DNA of 16,057 bases from Ruminococcaceae bacterium UBA1320 (GCA_002306975.1 DBTI01000170.1:1-16057), one strand, 5' to 3'. Numbered from the stretch's first letter, positions 7,389 through 14,172 are shown. A program made the numbers and translations. The notes: a model not told the origin generated them from the letters alone.

Positions 7389-7474
7389 TTAATTCAAAAC
7401 TACAATTTACAAATATTTAACGAAAAATTGATAACAGACGGCTTTTTTAACAACCATCACAGTTATATTGTATG

Positions 7475-7494
7475 TGAAAAACGAAAGTTTTTCA
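7475..7494. other. AT-rich hairpin downstream of SPFH gene
   Basis: An 8-bp stem TGAAAAAC/GTTTTTCA with a GAAA loop (plus strand) lies about 70 bases beyond the SPFH stop codon. It lacks GC content and a clean U-tract. It may be a weak terminator separating the SPFH gene from the purE leader. The whole gap 7170-7565 otherwise holds only the purE leader and its terminator. Confidence 0.3.
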
Positions 7495-7565
7495 AGTGTT
7501 TTAAACCGCAATCTTTCTATTTGTATAAACTGTACTATAATTATAAGAAATATGCGCAGTTTTTG

Positions 7566-8570
7566 TCACTGTTCTATTTTTACCGTTTTAACTGGCGGAA
7601 CAATTGGATTTTTCTCTTTATCGCAGGGTTCCGGCACATCGGTTATAAACTCTTTTGCCGCCGACGCAAGCGAAGCGAGCGTTTTCATCTCTGACGGAAT
7701 AATAAGCTTCGTCGCTTTGCCGTCGGCGATTCTGCCCCATGCTTCAAGCGATTTGAGCGCAAGGATTTTGTCGCTCGGCTTTGCCTCGTTGAGCATTACG
7801 ATACTGTCGGCAAGAGCTTTCTGAACCTTTAGCAGAGCCTCAGCTTCACCTTCCGCTTCACGGATCTTTGCTTCTTTGACGCCTTCCGCTCTTAAAATGG
7901 CGGATTGCTTTTGTGCCTCAGCCTGTAATATCTGCGCGGCCTTTTGACCTTCTGAAACAAGAATCTGGCTGCCCTTTTCGCCTTCCGCGTGCAAAATCGC
8001 CTGGCGGCGTTCACGTTCAGCCTTCATCTGTTTTTCCATCGCGTCCTGGATTTCCCTCGGCGGAACAATATTCTTGAGTTCAACGCGGTTGACCTTGATT
8101 CCCCACGGATCGGAGGCGTCGTCAAGAACCGCGCGCATTTTTGTGTTGATAACGTCACGTGAAGTCAGCGTGTGGTCAAGTTCCAATTCACCGATGATGT
8201 TTCTCAGTGTTGTCGCGGTAAGGTTCTCGATTGCGACAATCGGGCGCTCAACGCCATAGGTGTAAAGTTTCGGGTCCGTCACCTGAAAGAATACGATTGT
8301 GTCAATCTGCATCGTTACATTATCTTTTGTGATAACGGGCTGCGGATCAAAAACAACAACCTGCTCTTTTAATGAGATAACCTTTGCAATTCTGTCTATG
8401 AACGGCATTTTGAACTTGATCGTGCCTGCCATCCATGTTACATGATAAGCGCCAAGGCGTTCCACAACATATGCGTGCGCCTGCGGAATAATCTTCAAAC
8501 AACTCGCGAGAAGTATAATTACCAGAAGAATGAAAATGCCCCATACTATCGGTACCGCTAATCCGTCCAT
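7566..8570 (-). CDS. SPFH-domain (stomatin/QmcA-like) membrane protein
   Basis: A 334-residue membrane-scaffold protein of the stomatin/prohibitin superfamily. A single N-terminal membrane segment spans about residues 8-26. Next comes the SPFH domain, about 28-190, with the characteristic stretch from IIPQAHAYVVERLG through KAVSLKEQ-like and ITKDNVTMQID to DPWGIKVNRVELKNI. A long charged coiled coil (about 185-260) is full of AEG/AEA repeats. The last 25 residues are proline-rich and probably disordered. The order nfeD then SPFH (114 bases apart, same strand) is the classic pairing of this family; the partners are thought to organise membrane microdomains. GGGGGA stands about six bases before ATG 8570. 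The exact biological role is unknown; QmcA/YbbK-like is the closest description I can give. Confidence 0.92.
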   Translation of the reverse strand: MDGLAVPIVWGIFILLVIILLASCLKIIPQAHAYVVERLGAYHVTWMAGTIKFKMPFIDRIAKVISLKEQVVVFDPQPVITKDNVTMQIDTIVFFQVTDPKLYTYGVERPIVAIENLTATTLRNIIGELELDHTLTSRDVINTKMRAVLDDASDPWGIKVNRVELKNIVPPREIQDAMEKQMKAERERRQAILHAEGEKGSQILVSEGQKAAQILQAEAQKQSAILRAEGVKEAKIREAEGEAEALLKVQKALADSIVMLNEAKPSDKILALKSLEAWGRIADGKATKLIIPSEMKTLASLASAAKEFITDVPEPCDKEKNPIVPPVKTVKIEQ

Positions 8571-8684
8571 TTATATTCCCCCTGCTAAATTTATGATAGC
8601 AATATGATTCGGCAGCATGAATCATTGCCGATATACTGCTTCAAGGCTGTTGATTAAATCCTCATTATAAAGAAGCTGCAAAAA

Positions 8685-9128
8685 TCAGTCGAAACTTATG
8701 GCAGAAACGATCAACTTTGAACCTTCGATTTCTTTGATAATAACCTTGTCGCCTGCTTTTATATCAGAACCGTCGTCGCTGCGCGCCGACCATGTAATGC
8801 CCGAAATCGTTGCCGCTCCGCGGGACTCAAGATTGCAGATGCTCTGCGTGACAACCGCGGTTCTCCCGATTAAACGGTCAACGTTTGTCCGCACATGGTT
8901 AACCTTGATGAACCTTTTCACAAGCGGGCGCGTAAGAACAAGCAGTATCAGCGACACCACTCCGAAAACCAACAACTGAACCCAAAAAGGCGCGCCCAGC
9001 GAAAAGGCAATCATGCTGCCCACCGCTCCCATGGAAAACCAGATCGCGACAAGCTGAAAAGTTGCTATCTCAACGACAGCAAATACAACAACCGCAACAA
9101 GCCAGATAACAAGCCACGTAGTATTCAT
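8685..9128 (-). CDS. NfeD-like short membrane protein
   Basis: A 147-residue protein. The first ~68 residues form two or three hydrophobic segments (about 5-30 and 35-66, with charged RPLVKRFIKVNH after them). The C-terminal ~70 residues read as the NfeD OB-fold domain (LIGRTAVVTQ...GAATISGITWSARSDDG..IKAGDKVIIKEIEGSKLIVSAI). It is the short form, lacking the ClpP-like protease domain of long NfeD proteins. It lies just upstream of the SPFH gene and is probably co-transcribed with it; NfeD OB domains are thought to bind or regulate their stomatin partner. AAGGAG nine bases before ATG 9128 supports the start. Confidence 0.9.
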   Translation of the reverse strand: MNTTWLVIWLVAVVVFAVVEIATFQLVAIWFSMGAVGSMIAFSLGAPFWVQLLVFGVVSLILLVLTRPLVKRFIKVNHVRTNVDRLIGRTAVVTQSICNLESRGAATISGITWSARSDDGSDIKAGDKVIIKEIEGSKLIVSAISFD

Positions 9129-9170
9129 AAAAGGTTACTCCTTATGTCGCTGAAATTCAGCCGGTATGTA

Positions 9171-9198
9171 AATTTATAACTGACATTTTGCCTATCAA
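9171..9198 (-). promoter_or_regulatory. possible promoter for nfeD-SPFH pair
   Basis: TTGATA-N16-TAAATT on the minus strand lies 43 bases before the nfeD start and after the hairpin that follows cheD. Both boxes match consensus in only part of their bases. Confidence 0.4.
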
Positions 9199-9227
9199 GT
9201 CACTTTAATCTTTATGCGTGTTAAACG

Positions 9228-9255
9228 CGCTTTAATCCAAAATTGGATTAAAGCG
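9228..9255 (-). terminator. inverted repeat overlapping the cheD stop codon
   Basis: CGCTTTAATCCAA and TTGGATTAAAGCG (9228-9240 and 9243-9255) form a 12-13-bp perfect stem that includes the last codon or two and the TAA stop of cheD. It is followed on the minus strand by CGTTTAACACG, with no proper U-tract. Termination or mRNA 3'-end protection are both possible. Confidence 0.5.
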
Positions 9256-9721
9256 TCGAGTTGCCGTGCATCACCGATTTGACAAGCACGCAGCCGTCTT
9301 CGGGGTGGAATTCCACCGTGCGCCCGTAATTGCTGCCCGTGTCTTCCGCGATAATGCGTATTCCAAGCTTTTGAAGCTCGTTTTTTACCGCAATAACATT
9401 ACGGTCACCCATGCTTGTCCCTGTGGTGGCGAACATTTTGGCGCCCCCCGCAATTTTCGCGGTCAGCCTGTATCTTGACGCGCCCTGCATCTCCATGACG
9501 CGAACCAGCTCAACTATCGCGGTGTCGGCATATTTCATCACATTGTTATCATTTTTGCAGATTGCCGCCTCAGGCAGCAAAATGTGAGAGAGGCCGGCAA
9601 TCCGCAAAGTCGAGTCATAAAGACAAGTTCCGACACAAGAGCCAAGCGCGTATGTAATAAGGACATCCGGGGATTTTGCAATTTTGAAATCCGATATTCC
9701 AACAACAATAAGATTCGCCAT
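9248..9721 (-). CDS. cheD: chemoreceptor glutamine deamidase CheD
   Basis: CheD deamidates specific glutamines of methyl-accepting chemoreceptors and, in the Bacillus/Thermotoga scheme, binds CheC and stimulates its phosphatase activity. The 157-residue length is normal. The catalytic set is visible as Thr23, Cys29 (YALGSCVG) and His46 (GLSHILLPE), each two residues beyond the Thermotoga maritima positions. Other family stretches are AKIAGGAKMF (88-97) and the C-terminal DTGSNYGRTVEFHPEDG. It overlaps cheC by one base (TAATG), so they are coupled. No cheA, cheW, cheY or receptor gene lies nearby; those must be elsewhere if the chemotaxis system is complete. Confidence 0.96.
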   Translation of the reverse strand: MANLIVVGISDFKIAKSPDVLITYALGSCVGTCLYDSTLRIAGLSHILLPEAAICKNDNNVMKYADTAIVELVRVMEMQGASRYRLTAKIAGGAKMFATTGTSMGDRNVIAVKNELQKLGIRIIAEDTGSNYGRTVEFHPEDGCVLVKSVMHGNSTL

Positions 9722-10335
9722 TAATCAACACCCAAACGTTTAAACATTATATTGAGTGAGTCAAGCTCAGGCATAATGAGCAGATGGCTCTTGATGCTTT
9801 CCGCACCGCTGAAAAAGTTTTCTTCAATGTAAAGGACTTTATCTCCCATCGCGCCAAACAGCTCGGCGGGATAGTTAAGTATTGCGCCAACCATATCAAT
9901 TGCGATATCGGGCGGCAAAAGCTTTATGTCAAGAGCAGTCAATCCGCAGATCGCGTTGATATAAGAGCCTCCGAGAATGTTTCCGATTTCTTTGAGCGCG
10001 GACATATCCATTTCGTTTATGTTTTCAAAGCTGTCAATTGTCTTGTCAAGAAGAACGCTTAAAAGCATATGTGTAAATTCCTTATCCAGCAGGAAAAGGA
10101 GCATACCTTTAACATCATCTGTCATGGGCACGAGAATGCCGACAACTTCTTTTTCGGGGCCGCCCAACAGCATGGAAATCTCGTTAACACCGACGATTCT
10201 CAGCTCAGGCAGCGACATGTCAACCTTGCCGGTTAATATGGAGGAGAGAGCGGTCGCGGCGTTTCCACCGCCGATATTGCCGATTTCGCGCAGAACGTCT
10301 TTTTGAATGTCGTTTAGATTATCAAAATTCTCCAT
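9721..10335 (-). CDS. cheC: CheY-P phosphatase CheC
   Basis: CheC dephosphorylates CheY-P and partners CheD in adaptation. Both phosphatase centres fit the family pattern D/S-x3-E-x2-N-x22-P exactly: Asp13, Glu17, Asn20, Pro43, and Ser112, Glu116, Asn119, Pro142. So neither half is degenerate. The protein has 204 residues from the ATG at 10335, which is about nine bases from AGGG; an in-frame ATG at 10341 is only three bases from it and seems less likely. It precedes cheD with a one-base overlap. A TATAAT lies about 20 bases upstream of the start, but no convincing -35 or sigma-D site was seen. Confidence 0.94.
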   Translation of the reverse strand: MENFDNLNDIQKDVLREIGNIGGGNAATALSSILTGKVDMSLPELRIVGVNEISMLLGGPEKEVVGILVPMTDDVKGMLLFLLDKEFTHMLLSVLLDKTIDSFENINEMDMSALKEIGNILGGSYINAICGLTALDIKLLPPDIAIDMVGAILNYPAELFGAMGDKVLYIEENFFSGAESIKSHLLIMPELDSLNIMFKRLGVD

Positions 10336-10378
10336 ACACATCTTCCCTTCCGCATTAATTATAACGATTACGTTTTTA

Positions 10379-10456
10379 AAGAGGAACCTCCGGGAATGTT
10401 TCTACCCCGCCGAAGCAGTCGGCCTGCGGCGGGGGAAAACAAAAACAATTCCTCTT
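10379..10456. repeat. hairpin repeat element A
   Basis: A 78-base folded element sits in the 306-base gap upstream of cheC. Its outer stem is AAGAGGAA/TTCCTCTT (10379-10386 with 10449-10456) and its inner stem CCCCGCCG/CGGCGGGG (10405-10412 with 10427-10434). It shares GGGAATGTTTCT, CCCCGCC and GGGGAAAAC(A)AAAACAAT in the same order with element B at 13890-13984, so they look like copies of one intergenic repeat. The rest of the gap shows no gene. Confidence 0.55.
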
Positions 10457-10596
10457 CTTATTCAAATTGATTTAAAACGTATATAAACTGAACAAATCAA
10501 GAAATTAATGATATCTTCTAATAATATGATAATACCACAAAGAGCGCAAACATTCCATATCTGCCATGCCTTTATCACTAAATTTTTATTATAAAT

Positions 10597-10621
10597 ATCC
10601 CCCCGCCTCTGGCGGGGGGAT
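10597..10621 (-). terminator. GC hairpin after deacetylase gene
   Basis: Perfect 11-bp stem ATCCCCCCGCC/GGCGGGGGGAT with a three-base loop, about 20 bases beyond the stop of the deacetylase gene. On the minus strand it is followed by ATTTATAATAAAAATTT rather than a pure U-tract. It probably ends the TPR lipoprotein-deacetylase transcript. A near-identical hairpin stands at 14173-14197. Confidence 0.65.
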
Positions 10622-10641
10622 AACACTTTGCTTTACGCATC

Positions 10642-11577
10642 CTATTTGCTGTAATCCGCGGTTCCTTTTACCCTGTTTTTAAAATCCTGGAGGTCTTCAC
10701 CCACAAAGGCTCGGGGAAACTCGTACCGGCTGCTGCTGATTGACGCGATGCCGCCGTTCATCTTAAAACAAAGCTTGTAACCAATCGCTTTAGCGGCCTT
10801 AATGCTCGAACTGTTGTATTTTCCCGAGGGGTACGCGATATAATCTACCGGTCTTCCAAGCAGCGCTTCAAGATCGGCCTTTGATTTTGAAAGCTCATTA
10901 TACTGCTGATTATAGGAAAGCGTGCTGAGATCGGGGTGGTGGACGGTATGGCATTCTATATGCATGCCGTTCTTATCCATCTCTTTAATCTGAGCGGCGG
11001 TAAGATATCCGTTCTTGCTGTCCCCCACCTTTGACGATATCATAAACACCGTTGCCTTAAAGCCGTACTGCTTTATTACGGGGAGCGCGTTGTCATAGTT
11101 GTCGCCATATCCGTCGTCAAAGGTGAGAACCACCGATTTTTCCGCAACCGGCTTGTTGTTTGAGACAGCGTTGTAAAGCTCGTCGAGCGACAGCGTGGTA
11201 TATTCGTTATCATGCAGCCATTTCATTTCGGCCGCGAATTTGTCTTTTGGCACACGCAGAATATTCTGCGGATTTTTGGGATCGAAATTGATTGAATGGT
11301 ACATAAGCACCGGAATTTTGGTTGTCGTCTTGCCGCCCGGCTTTGTCGAGCTTGTCTGGGCAAGGCTTGAACTGTTTTTCTGTGGGCTTGCAGACGCGCC
11401 TGCTTTGGTTGATGACGCTGAAGGCGGTGTTTTTGTGGCGTTAGCCTTAACCGCGTAAACGGCGGCTGAAATCACCCCCACGGTCAAAACAAAGGTGGCA
11501 ATCAAAACTCCTTTTCTCCAACGTCTTCTGGTTTTTCCGCGTTTCTGCGAGCTGAAATTTATATATTTTTCCTTCAT
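10642..11577 (-). CDS. membrane-anchored polysaccharide deacetylase (NodB homology)
   Basis: A 311-residue carbohydrate esterase family 4-type protein, presumably acting on peptidoglycan or another cell-wall polysaccharide outside the cell. A basic N-terminus (about 1-23) leads into one membrane helix (24-43). A Ser/Thr/Ala/Lys linker (about 45-87) follows, then the NodB domain (88-300). Metal- and base-supplying residues are visible in TFDDGY (152-157, Asp154/155) and H-x3-H (His210, His214 in CHTVHHPDLS). The AYPSG stretch is at 248-252. The usual RxxP arginine is replaced here by Ala248, which is seen in some clostridial members. It lies 23 bases after the TPR lipoprotein gene and is probably in one operon. 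TGAGGT about ten bases before ATG 11577 supports the start. The substrate is not shown by the sequence. Confidence 0.93.
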   Translation of the reverse strand: MKEKYINFSSQKRGKTRRRWRKGVLIATFVLTVGVISAAVYAVKANATKTPPSASSTKAGASASPQKNSSSLAQTSSTKPGGKTTTKIPVLMYHSINFDPKNPQNILRVPKDKFAAEMKWLHDNEYTTLSLDELYNAVSNNKPVAEKSVVLTFDDGYGDNYDNALPVIKQYGFKATVFMISSKVGDSKNGYLTAAQIKEMDKNGMHIECHTVHHPDLSTLSYNQQYNELSKSKADLEALLGRPVDYIAYPSGKYNSSSIKAAKAIGYKLCFKMNGGIASISSSRYEFPRAFVGEDLQDFKNRVKGTADYSK

Positions 11578-11600
11578 GCAAAAATTACCTCAGATAAATT

Positions 11601-12293
11601 TTATTTAACAAGAGCCTTAAATTCCTCGTTGTTTCTCATGCGGTCATAGTGGCTCTGCACCTTTGCCGTTTCTTTAACGGAAGGGTCGACCTCTATGGCT
11701 TTTTTAAGGTATTGCAACGACTCGCTGACCATGTTCCGGTCGGCATAGATGGTGGAAATGCCGTAATATGCCCACGCGTTATCGGGCGCTAATTCTATGA
11801 CTTTATTGAAAAGGCCGATTGACGTATCCCAGTCTTTTTTGCCTTTATAGATAAGCGCTTTGTTGAAATAGCCGTATTGATAATTGGGATTCAACTCGAT
11901 GCATTTGTTGATAAGCGGAAGCCCCTGCTGCGGGTCGCCCGACGCGTAATATTTTGACGCTCCCTTGATATTCAAAGCCTCGTAGCATTCGGGGTCAATG
12001 GCAAGGGCGGCATCACATTTTTCAACCGCGCTTGTGTAGTCTTTTTTTGTATAATATTCCGACGCTTCGGTATAATCCTTTATGACCTTGGGGTCGGCGC
12101 TTTCATGCACCGCTTTTGACGATGTGGTTTTAGATGAAGAAACCGCAGGGGTTGAAGCCTGAGCCGGGGCTGACGACGTAATTTTAACCGCCTCGGCGCT
12201 TGAGGAGCCGCCGCTTTTTTGCGGCGCCTGTGAGCAGCCGGAAAGCAGAATAACTAAAGCCACTGTTAAAAATGCCGCCAGTTTTTTCAACAT
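11601..12293 (-). CDS. TPR-repeat lipoprotein
   Basis: A 230-residue secreted lipoprotein. The signal peptide ends in the lipobox LLSGC with Cys20 as the acylated residue. A low-complexity Ser/Ala/Thr/Lys linker (about 21-66) precedes about four tetratricopeptide repeats (roughly 72-104, 105-137, 139-171, 173-205), each with the A-L-x-x-D/N-P pattern. It is likely to hold partner proteins at the outer face of the membrane. Being first in an operon with the deacetylase suggests a role in cell-envelope assembly, but no family-specific function is visible. GGAGG five bases before ATG 12293 fixes the start. A perfect sigma-A promoter lies about 120 bases upstream. Confidence 0.92.
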   Translation of the reverse strand: MLKKLAAFLTVALVILLSGCSQAPQKSGGSSSAEAVKITSSAPAQASTPAVSSSKTTSSKAVHESADPKVIKDYTEASEYYTKKDYTSAVEKCDAALAIDPECYEALNIKGASKYYASGDPQQGLPLINKCIELNPNYQYGYFNKALIYKGKKDWDTSIGLFNKVIELAPDNAWAYYGISTIYADRNMVSESLQYLKKAIEVDPSVKETAKVQSHYDRMRNNEEFKALVK

Positions 12294-12414
12294 TTATTCC
12301 TCCATGTTGTCGCATGTAATTTTTTTGATTCTAGCAATTACAAAATTAACGCGGAAATATCAAACTGGTTTCCCGTTTTTATTTGAAATTGCAACAGTTT
12401 TATCATTCGGTTTT

Positions 12415-12443
12415 ATTATATAATCGGCGCTCACTTATGTCAA
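12415..12443 (-). promoter_or_regulatory. perfect sigma-A promoter for TPR lipoprotein operon
   Basis: On the minus strand TTGACA-N17-TATAAT (12438-12443 and 12415-12420) matches consensus in every base with ideal spacing. The transcript would start near 12408, leaving a leader of about 115 bases before the ATG at 12293. That leader holds a weak GGAAA/TTTCC hairpin and no recognised riboswitch. The promoter follows the coat-gene terminator directly. Confidence 0.92.
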
Positions 12444-12446
12444 ACC

Positions 12447-12482
12447 TAAAAAAATTTAACCCCGCCGGTTTTCGGCGGGGTT
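12447..12482 (-). terminator. intrinsic terminator after CotF-type genes
   Basis: Stem AACCCCGCCG/CGGCGGGGTT (10 bp, 12458-12467 with 12473-12482), five-base loop. On the minus strand it is followed by AAATTTTTTTA, which makes a good U-tract. It ends the coat-gene transcript a few bases before the next promoter. T-rich sequence on the plus side (TTTTGTGG) is weaker. Confidence 0.88.
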
Positions 12483-12491
12483 TTGTGGTTA

Positions 12492-12776
12492 TCAGCCGAG
12501 CATGTTCTGGAATTTCTGTTTGGCCTGCTGAACCTTCTGCTGATCGGCAGGTGTCGTTTGATACCATCCGCGCTTTTGCATCTCGCTGAAAAGTTCGGCC
12601 TGTATTTGATGTTCGTCCTTCAGTATATTCATAAACTCGTCGCGCAGGTTAGGGGTGGCACACTCGTTGGCATATGTGTCATAGGTGCTGCTTATAAGCT
12701 TTTGTGAGGCGATAGAATCGTTTACAATTTCTACGTCGCCCATTGCCGGCTGCTGTTGATTCAGATTAAATTGCAT
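12492..12776 (-). CDS. CotF-family spore coat protein
   Basis: A 94-residue protein of the spore coat protein F (Coat_F) family. It starts at ATG 12776, preceded by AGGAGG with eight bases' spacing; an in-frame ATG further upstream would overlap the previous gene and lacks a site. After a Gln/Asn-rich N-terminus comes the helical coat region NDSIASQKLISSTYDTYANE, then ECATPNLRDEFMNILKDEHQIQAELFSEMQKRGWY. This is the ferritin-like helix pair of CotF with conserved Glu and His (KDEHQ). A Gln/Lys-rich tail QQKVQQAKQKFQNML ends it. Related proteins sit in the coat or cortex of endospores. It follows the 61-residue relative by 14 bases in one operon. Function beyond coat association is unknown. 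Confidence 0.88.
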   Translation of the reverse strand: MQFNLNQQQPAMGDVEIVNDSIASQKLISSTYDTYANECATPNLRDEFMNILKDEHQIQAELFSEMQKRGWYQTTPADQQKVQQAKQKFQNMLG

Positions 12777-12790
12777 TGATTTTTCCTCCT

Positions 12791-12976
12791 TTAGCTTAAG
12801 TGGCTCATTAAACGGTTGAAGTGATCCTGATGCCTTGAAGCAACCTGCTCGCATTTTGTGCGGAGCTGGGGATCAGTGCATCCGTCTGCGAACGTGCGAT
12901 ACTTTTTGACAAGAATCTGCTCATAGTTAAGCTGATCCTCAAGCGCCGTTAATTCCTTTGATGTTAAGTTTTCCAT
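12791..12976 (-). CDS. small CotF-like spore protein
   Basis: A 61-residue helical protein, MENLTSKELTALEDQLNYEQ..., continuing LVKKYRTFADGCTDPQLRTKCEQVASRHQDHFNRLMSHL. The pattern '..YEQILVKKYRTFADGCTDPQLRTKCE..ASRHQDHF' resembles one half of the CotF/ferritin-like helix pair (compare ECATPNLRDEF...KDEHQ in the next gene). So it looks like a shortened family member or coat partner. AAGGAG about seven bases before ATG 12976 is convincing. It is the first gene of a two-gene operon. No mother-cell sigma-E or sigma-K promoter could be recognised with confidence. Confidence 0.8.
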   Translation of the reverse strand: MENLTSKELTALEDQLNYEQILVKKYRTFADGCTDPQLRTKCEQVASRHQDHFNRLMSHLS

Positions 12977-13004
12977 AAGGACACTCCTTTTCTTTTAAAA
13001 GGTT

Positions 13005-13042
13005 CGCCGCATCACACGGCGATGCCCGTCATGTGCGGGCAT
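13005..13042. other. two short hairpins upstream of coat genes
   Basis: CGCCG/CGGCG (13005-13009 with 13017-13021) and ATGCCCG/CGGGCAT (13022-13028 with 13036-13042) stand side by side just before the first coat gene. They would fall in its 5' leader. No known family was recognised. Confidence 0.35.
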
Positions 13043-13134
13043 GACCGGCATTTTTACTGTAATTTTTTTAATCCGCATGCTTAGTTTACCCTCTGAAAAC
13101 ACAAATATTAGGGCATTGTTTGAAAAATATAAAA

Positions 13135-13174
13135 TCAACAAAAAATAACCCGCTGTGCTTTTTTCACAGCGGGT
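13135..13174 (-). terminator. intrinsic terminator of endoA
   Basis: Stem ACCCGCTGTG/CACAGCGGGT (13148-13157 with 13165-13174), seven-base loop, followed on the minus strand by TATTTTTTGTTGATTTT. It stands about 20 bases beyond the endoA stop codon. Confidence 0.9.
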
Positions 13175-13195
13175 AAATGCTCACGGGGATACTGC

Positions 13196-13573
13196 TTATG
13201 TAATGGCCGCATCCCCGCCGACGCCATTGGCGCCGAGACCAAAACTGATTGTAAGCGCCGTGTCCACTTTTTGCATTGAGGTATCGTCAAGCGCACCCAT
13301 TCTCTCTTTGAGCCTTTTTTTGTCAAGTGTTCTAATCTGCTCTAAAAGGACGACCGAGTCCTTTGACAAACCGCATCTGTCTGCGTTGATGTTTATATGC
13401 GTAGGAAGCCTTGTCTTTGCCGTCTGGCTTGTTATGGCTGCCGCAATGACAGTCGGGCTGTATTTGTTTCCCACATCGTTCTGCACAATAAGAACCGGCC
13501 GTACGCCGCCCTGTTCCGAACCGACCACAGGGCTTAAATCAGCGTAATATATATCTCCTCTGTGCACAGTCAC
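13196..13573 (-). CDS. endoA: EndoA/MazF-type mRNA endoribonuclease
   Basis: A PemK/MazF-family RNase of the B. subtilis EndoA (NdoA) type that cuts specific short RNA sites. The GTG at 13573 is taken as start: GGAGAG precedes it, and the protein then begins MTVHRGDIYYADLSPVVG as in the family. The in-frame ATG at 13615 has no binding site. Residues GSEQGGVRPVLIVQND (18-33) include the catalytic Arg25, and AAITSQ (45-50) includes Thr48, the same numbers as in B. subtilis. Length is 125 residues, about nine more than B. subtilis, as a Gly-rich tail (GANGVGGDAAIT). The usual EndoAI antitoxin gene directly upstream is missing; no ribbon-helix-helix ORF was seen in 13574-14284. The antitoxin may be encoded elsewhere. 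Confidence 0.95.
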   Translation of the reverse strand: MTVHRGDIYYADLSPVVGSEQGGVRPVLIVQNDVGNKYSPTVIAAAITSQTAKTRLPTHININADRCGLSKDSVVLLEQIRTLDKKRLKERMGALDDTSMQKVDTALTISFGLGANGVGGDAAIT

Positions 13574-13673
13574 AACTCTCCACTCTCCGATTTTGAGATG
13601 ATTTGTCGCGGTCATTACCGCGTTTACATTTTTATTTTGCCACGAAAACGCGTCCGCTAAACATATATTTATA

Positions 13674-13701
13674 ATTTTATAGATAATAATTCCATAATCA
13701 A
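13674..13701 (-). promoter_or_regulatory. possible endoA promoter
   Basis: TTGATT-N16-TAAAAT on the minus strand lies about 100 bases before the GTG start. Both boxes deviate from consensus. Confidence 0.4.
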
Positions 13702-13889
13702 TTTTTAAACCCGCAAAAACCGTGAACCGTCACATTTCGCCATACTCAAGACAAACTTGCAAATGGCTGAAAGCTAACGCTTTTAACCGATATCGGCTGG
13801 GCAATAACTTTCCGTTTCCGGCTCATACTTTATTATATTCATCGTTCCATAAAAGTGGGACAACTTTACACAAATGCAAACGGCACATT

Positions 13890-13984
13890 ATCGCAATTTT
13901 AAAAAGGAAAATAGGGAGATGTTTCTCCCAGAGACGTTTTCCCCGCCGGAGGTAGGGGAAAACTAAAACAATAAATATTGCGAT
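13890..13984. repeat. hairpin repeat element B
   Basis: A 95-base element has an outer stem ATCGCAAT/ATTGCGAT (13890-13897 with 13977-13984) around two inner hairpins: GGGAGA-TGTT-TCTCCC (13914-13929) and GTTTTCCCC/GGGGAAAAC (13936-13944 with 13955-13963). The blocks GGGAGATGTTTCT, CCCCGCC and GGGGAAAACTAAAACAAT occur in the same order as in element A (10379-10456). Confidence 0.55.
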
Positions 13985-14065
13985 TTCAGCATTATAGAAA
14001 TTTTTGCTCATATATTATTATTGCAGAACTTATTGCAACTTTAAAAAAAGCAGGAAAGCAGAGTA

Positions 14066-14166
14066 ATACGAATTCCAAATAAACTTATGACAAGAATTCG
14101 CGTAAAAATCGTAAACCATTGATTTTGACGCGAATTCTTTGGAAACTTTTAATTTGGAATTGGTAT
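14066..14166. repeat. 101-base imperfect palindrome, MITE-like
   Basis: A 45-base arm (14066-14110) is matched, with about eight differences, by the reverse complement of 14121-14166, leaving a ten-base centre GTAAACCATT. The ends read ATACGAATTCC and GGAATTGGTAT, and GAATTC occurs three times within it. Nearly all of it could fold into one long hairpin, which is the shape of short miniature inverted-repeat elements. No target-site duplication was established. Confidence 0.65.
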
Positions 14167-14172
14167 GAAATC

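Noticed and set aside
13823..14011. Minus-strand ORF of 62 codons between endoA and tspO as a possible antitoxin
   Set aside because: No Shine-Dalgarno, no ribbon-helix-helix pattern, and it runs through hairpin repeat B; likely non-coding.
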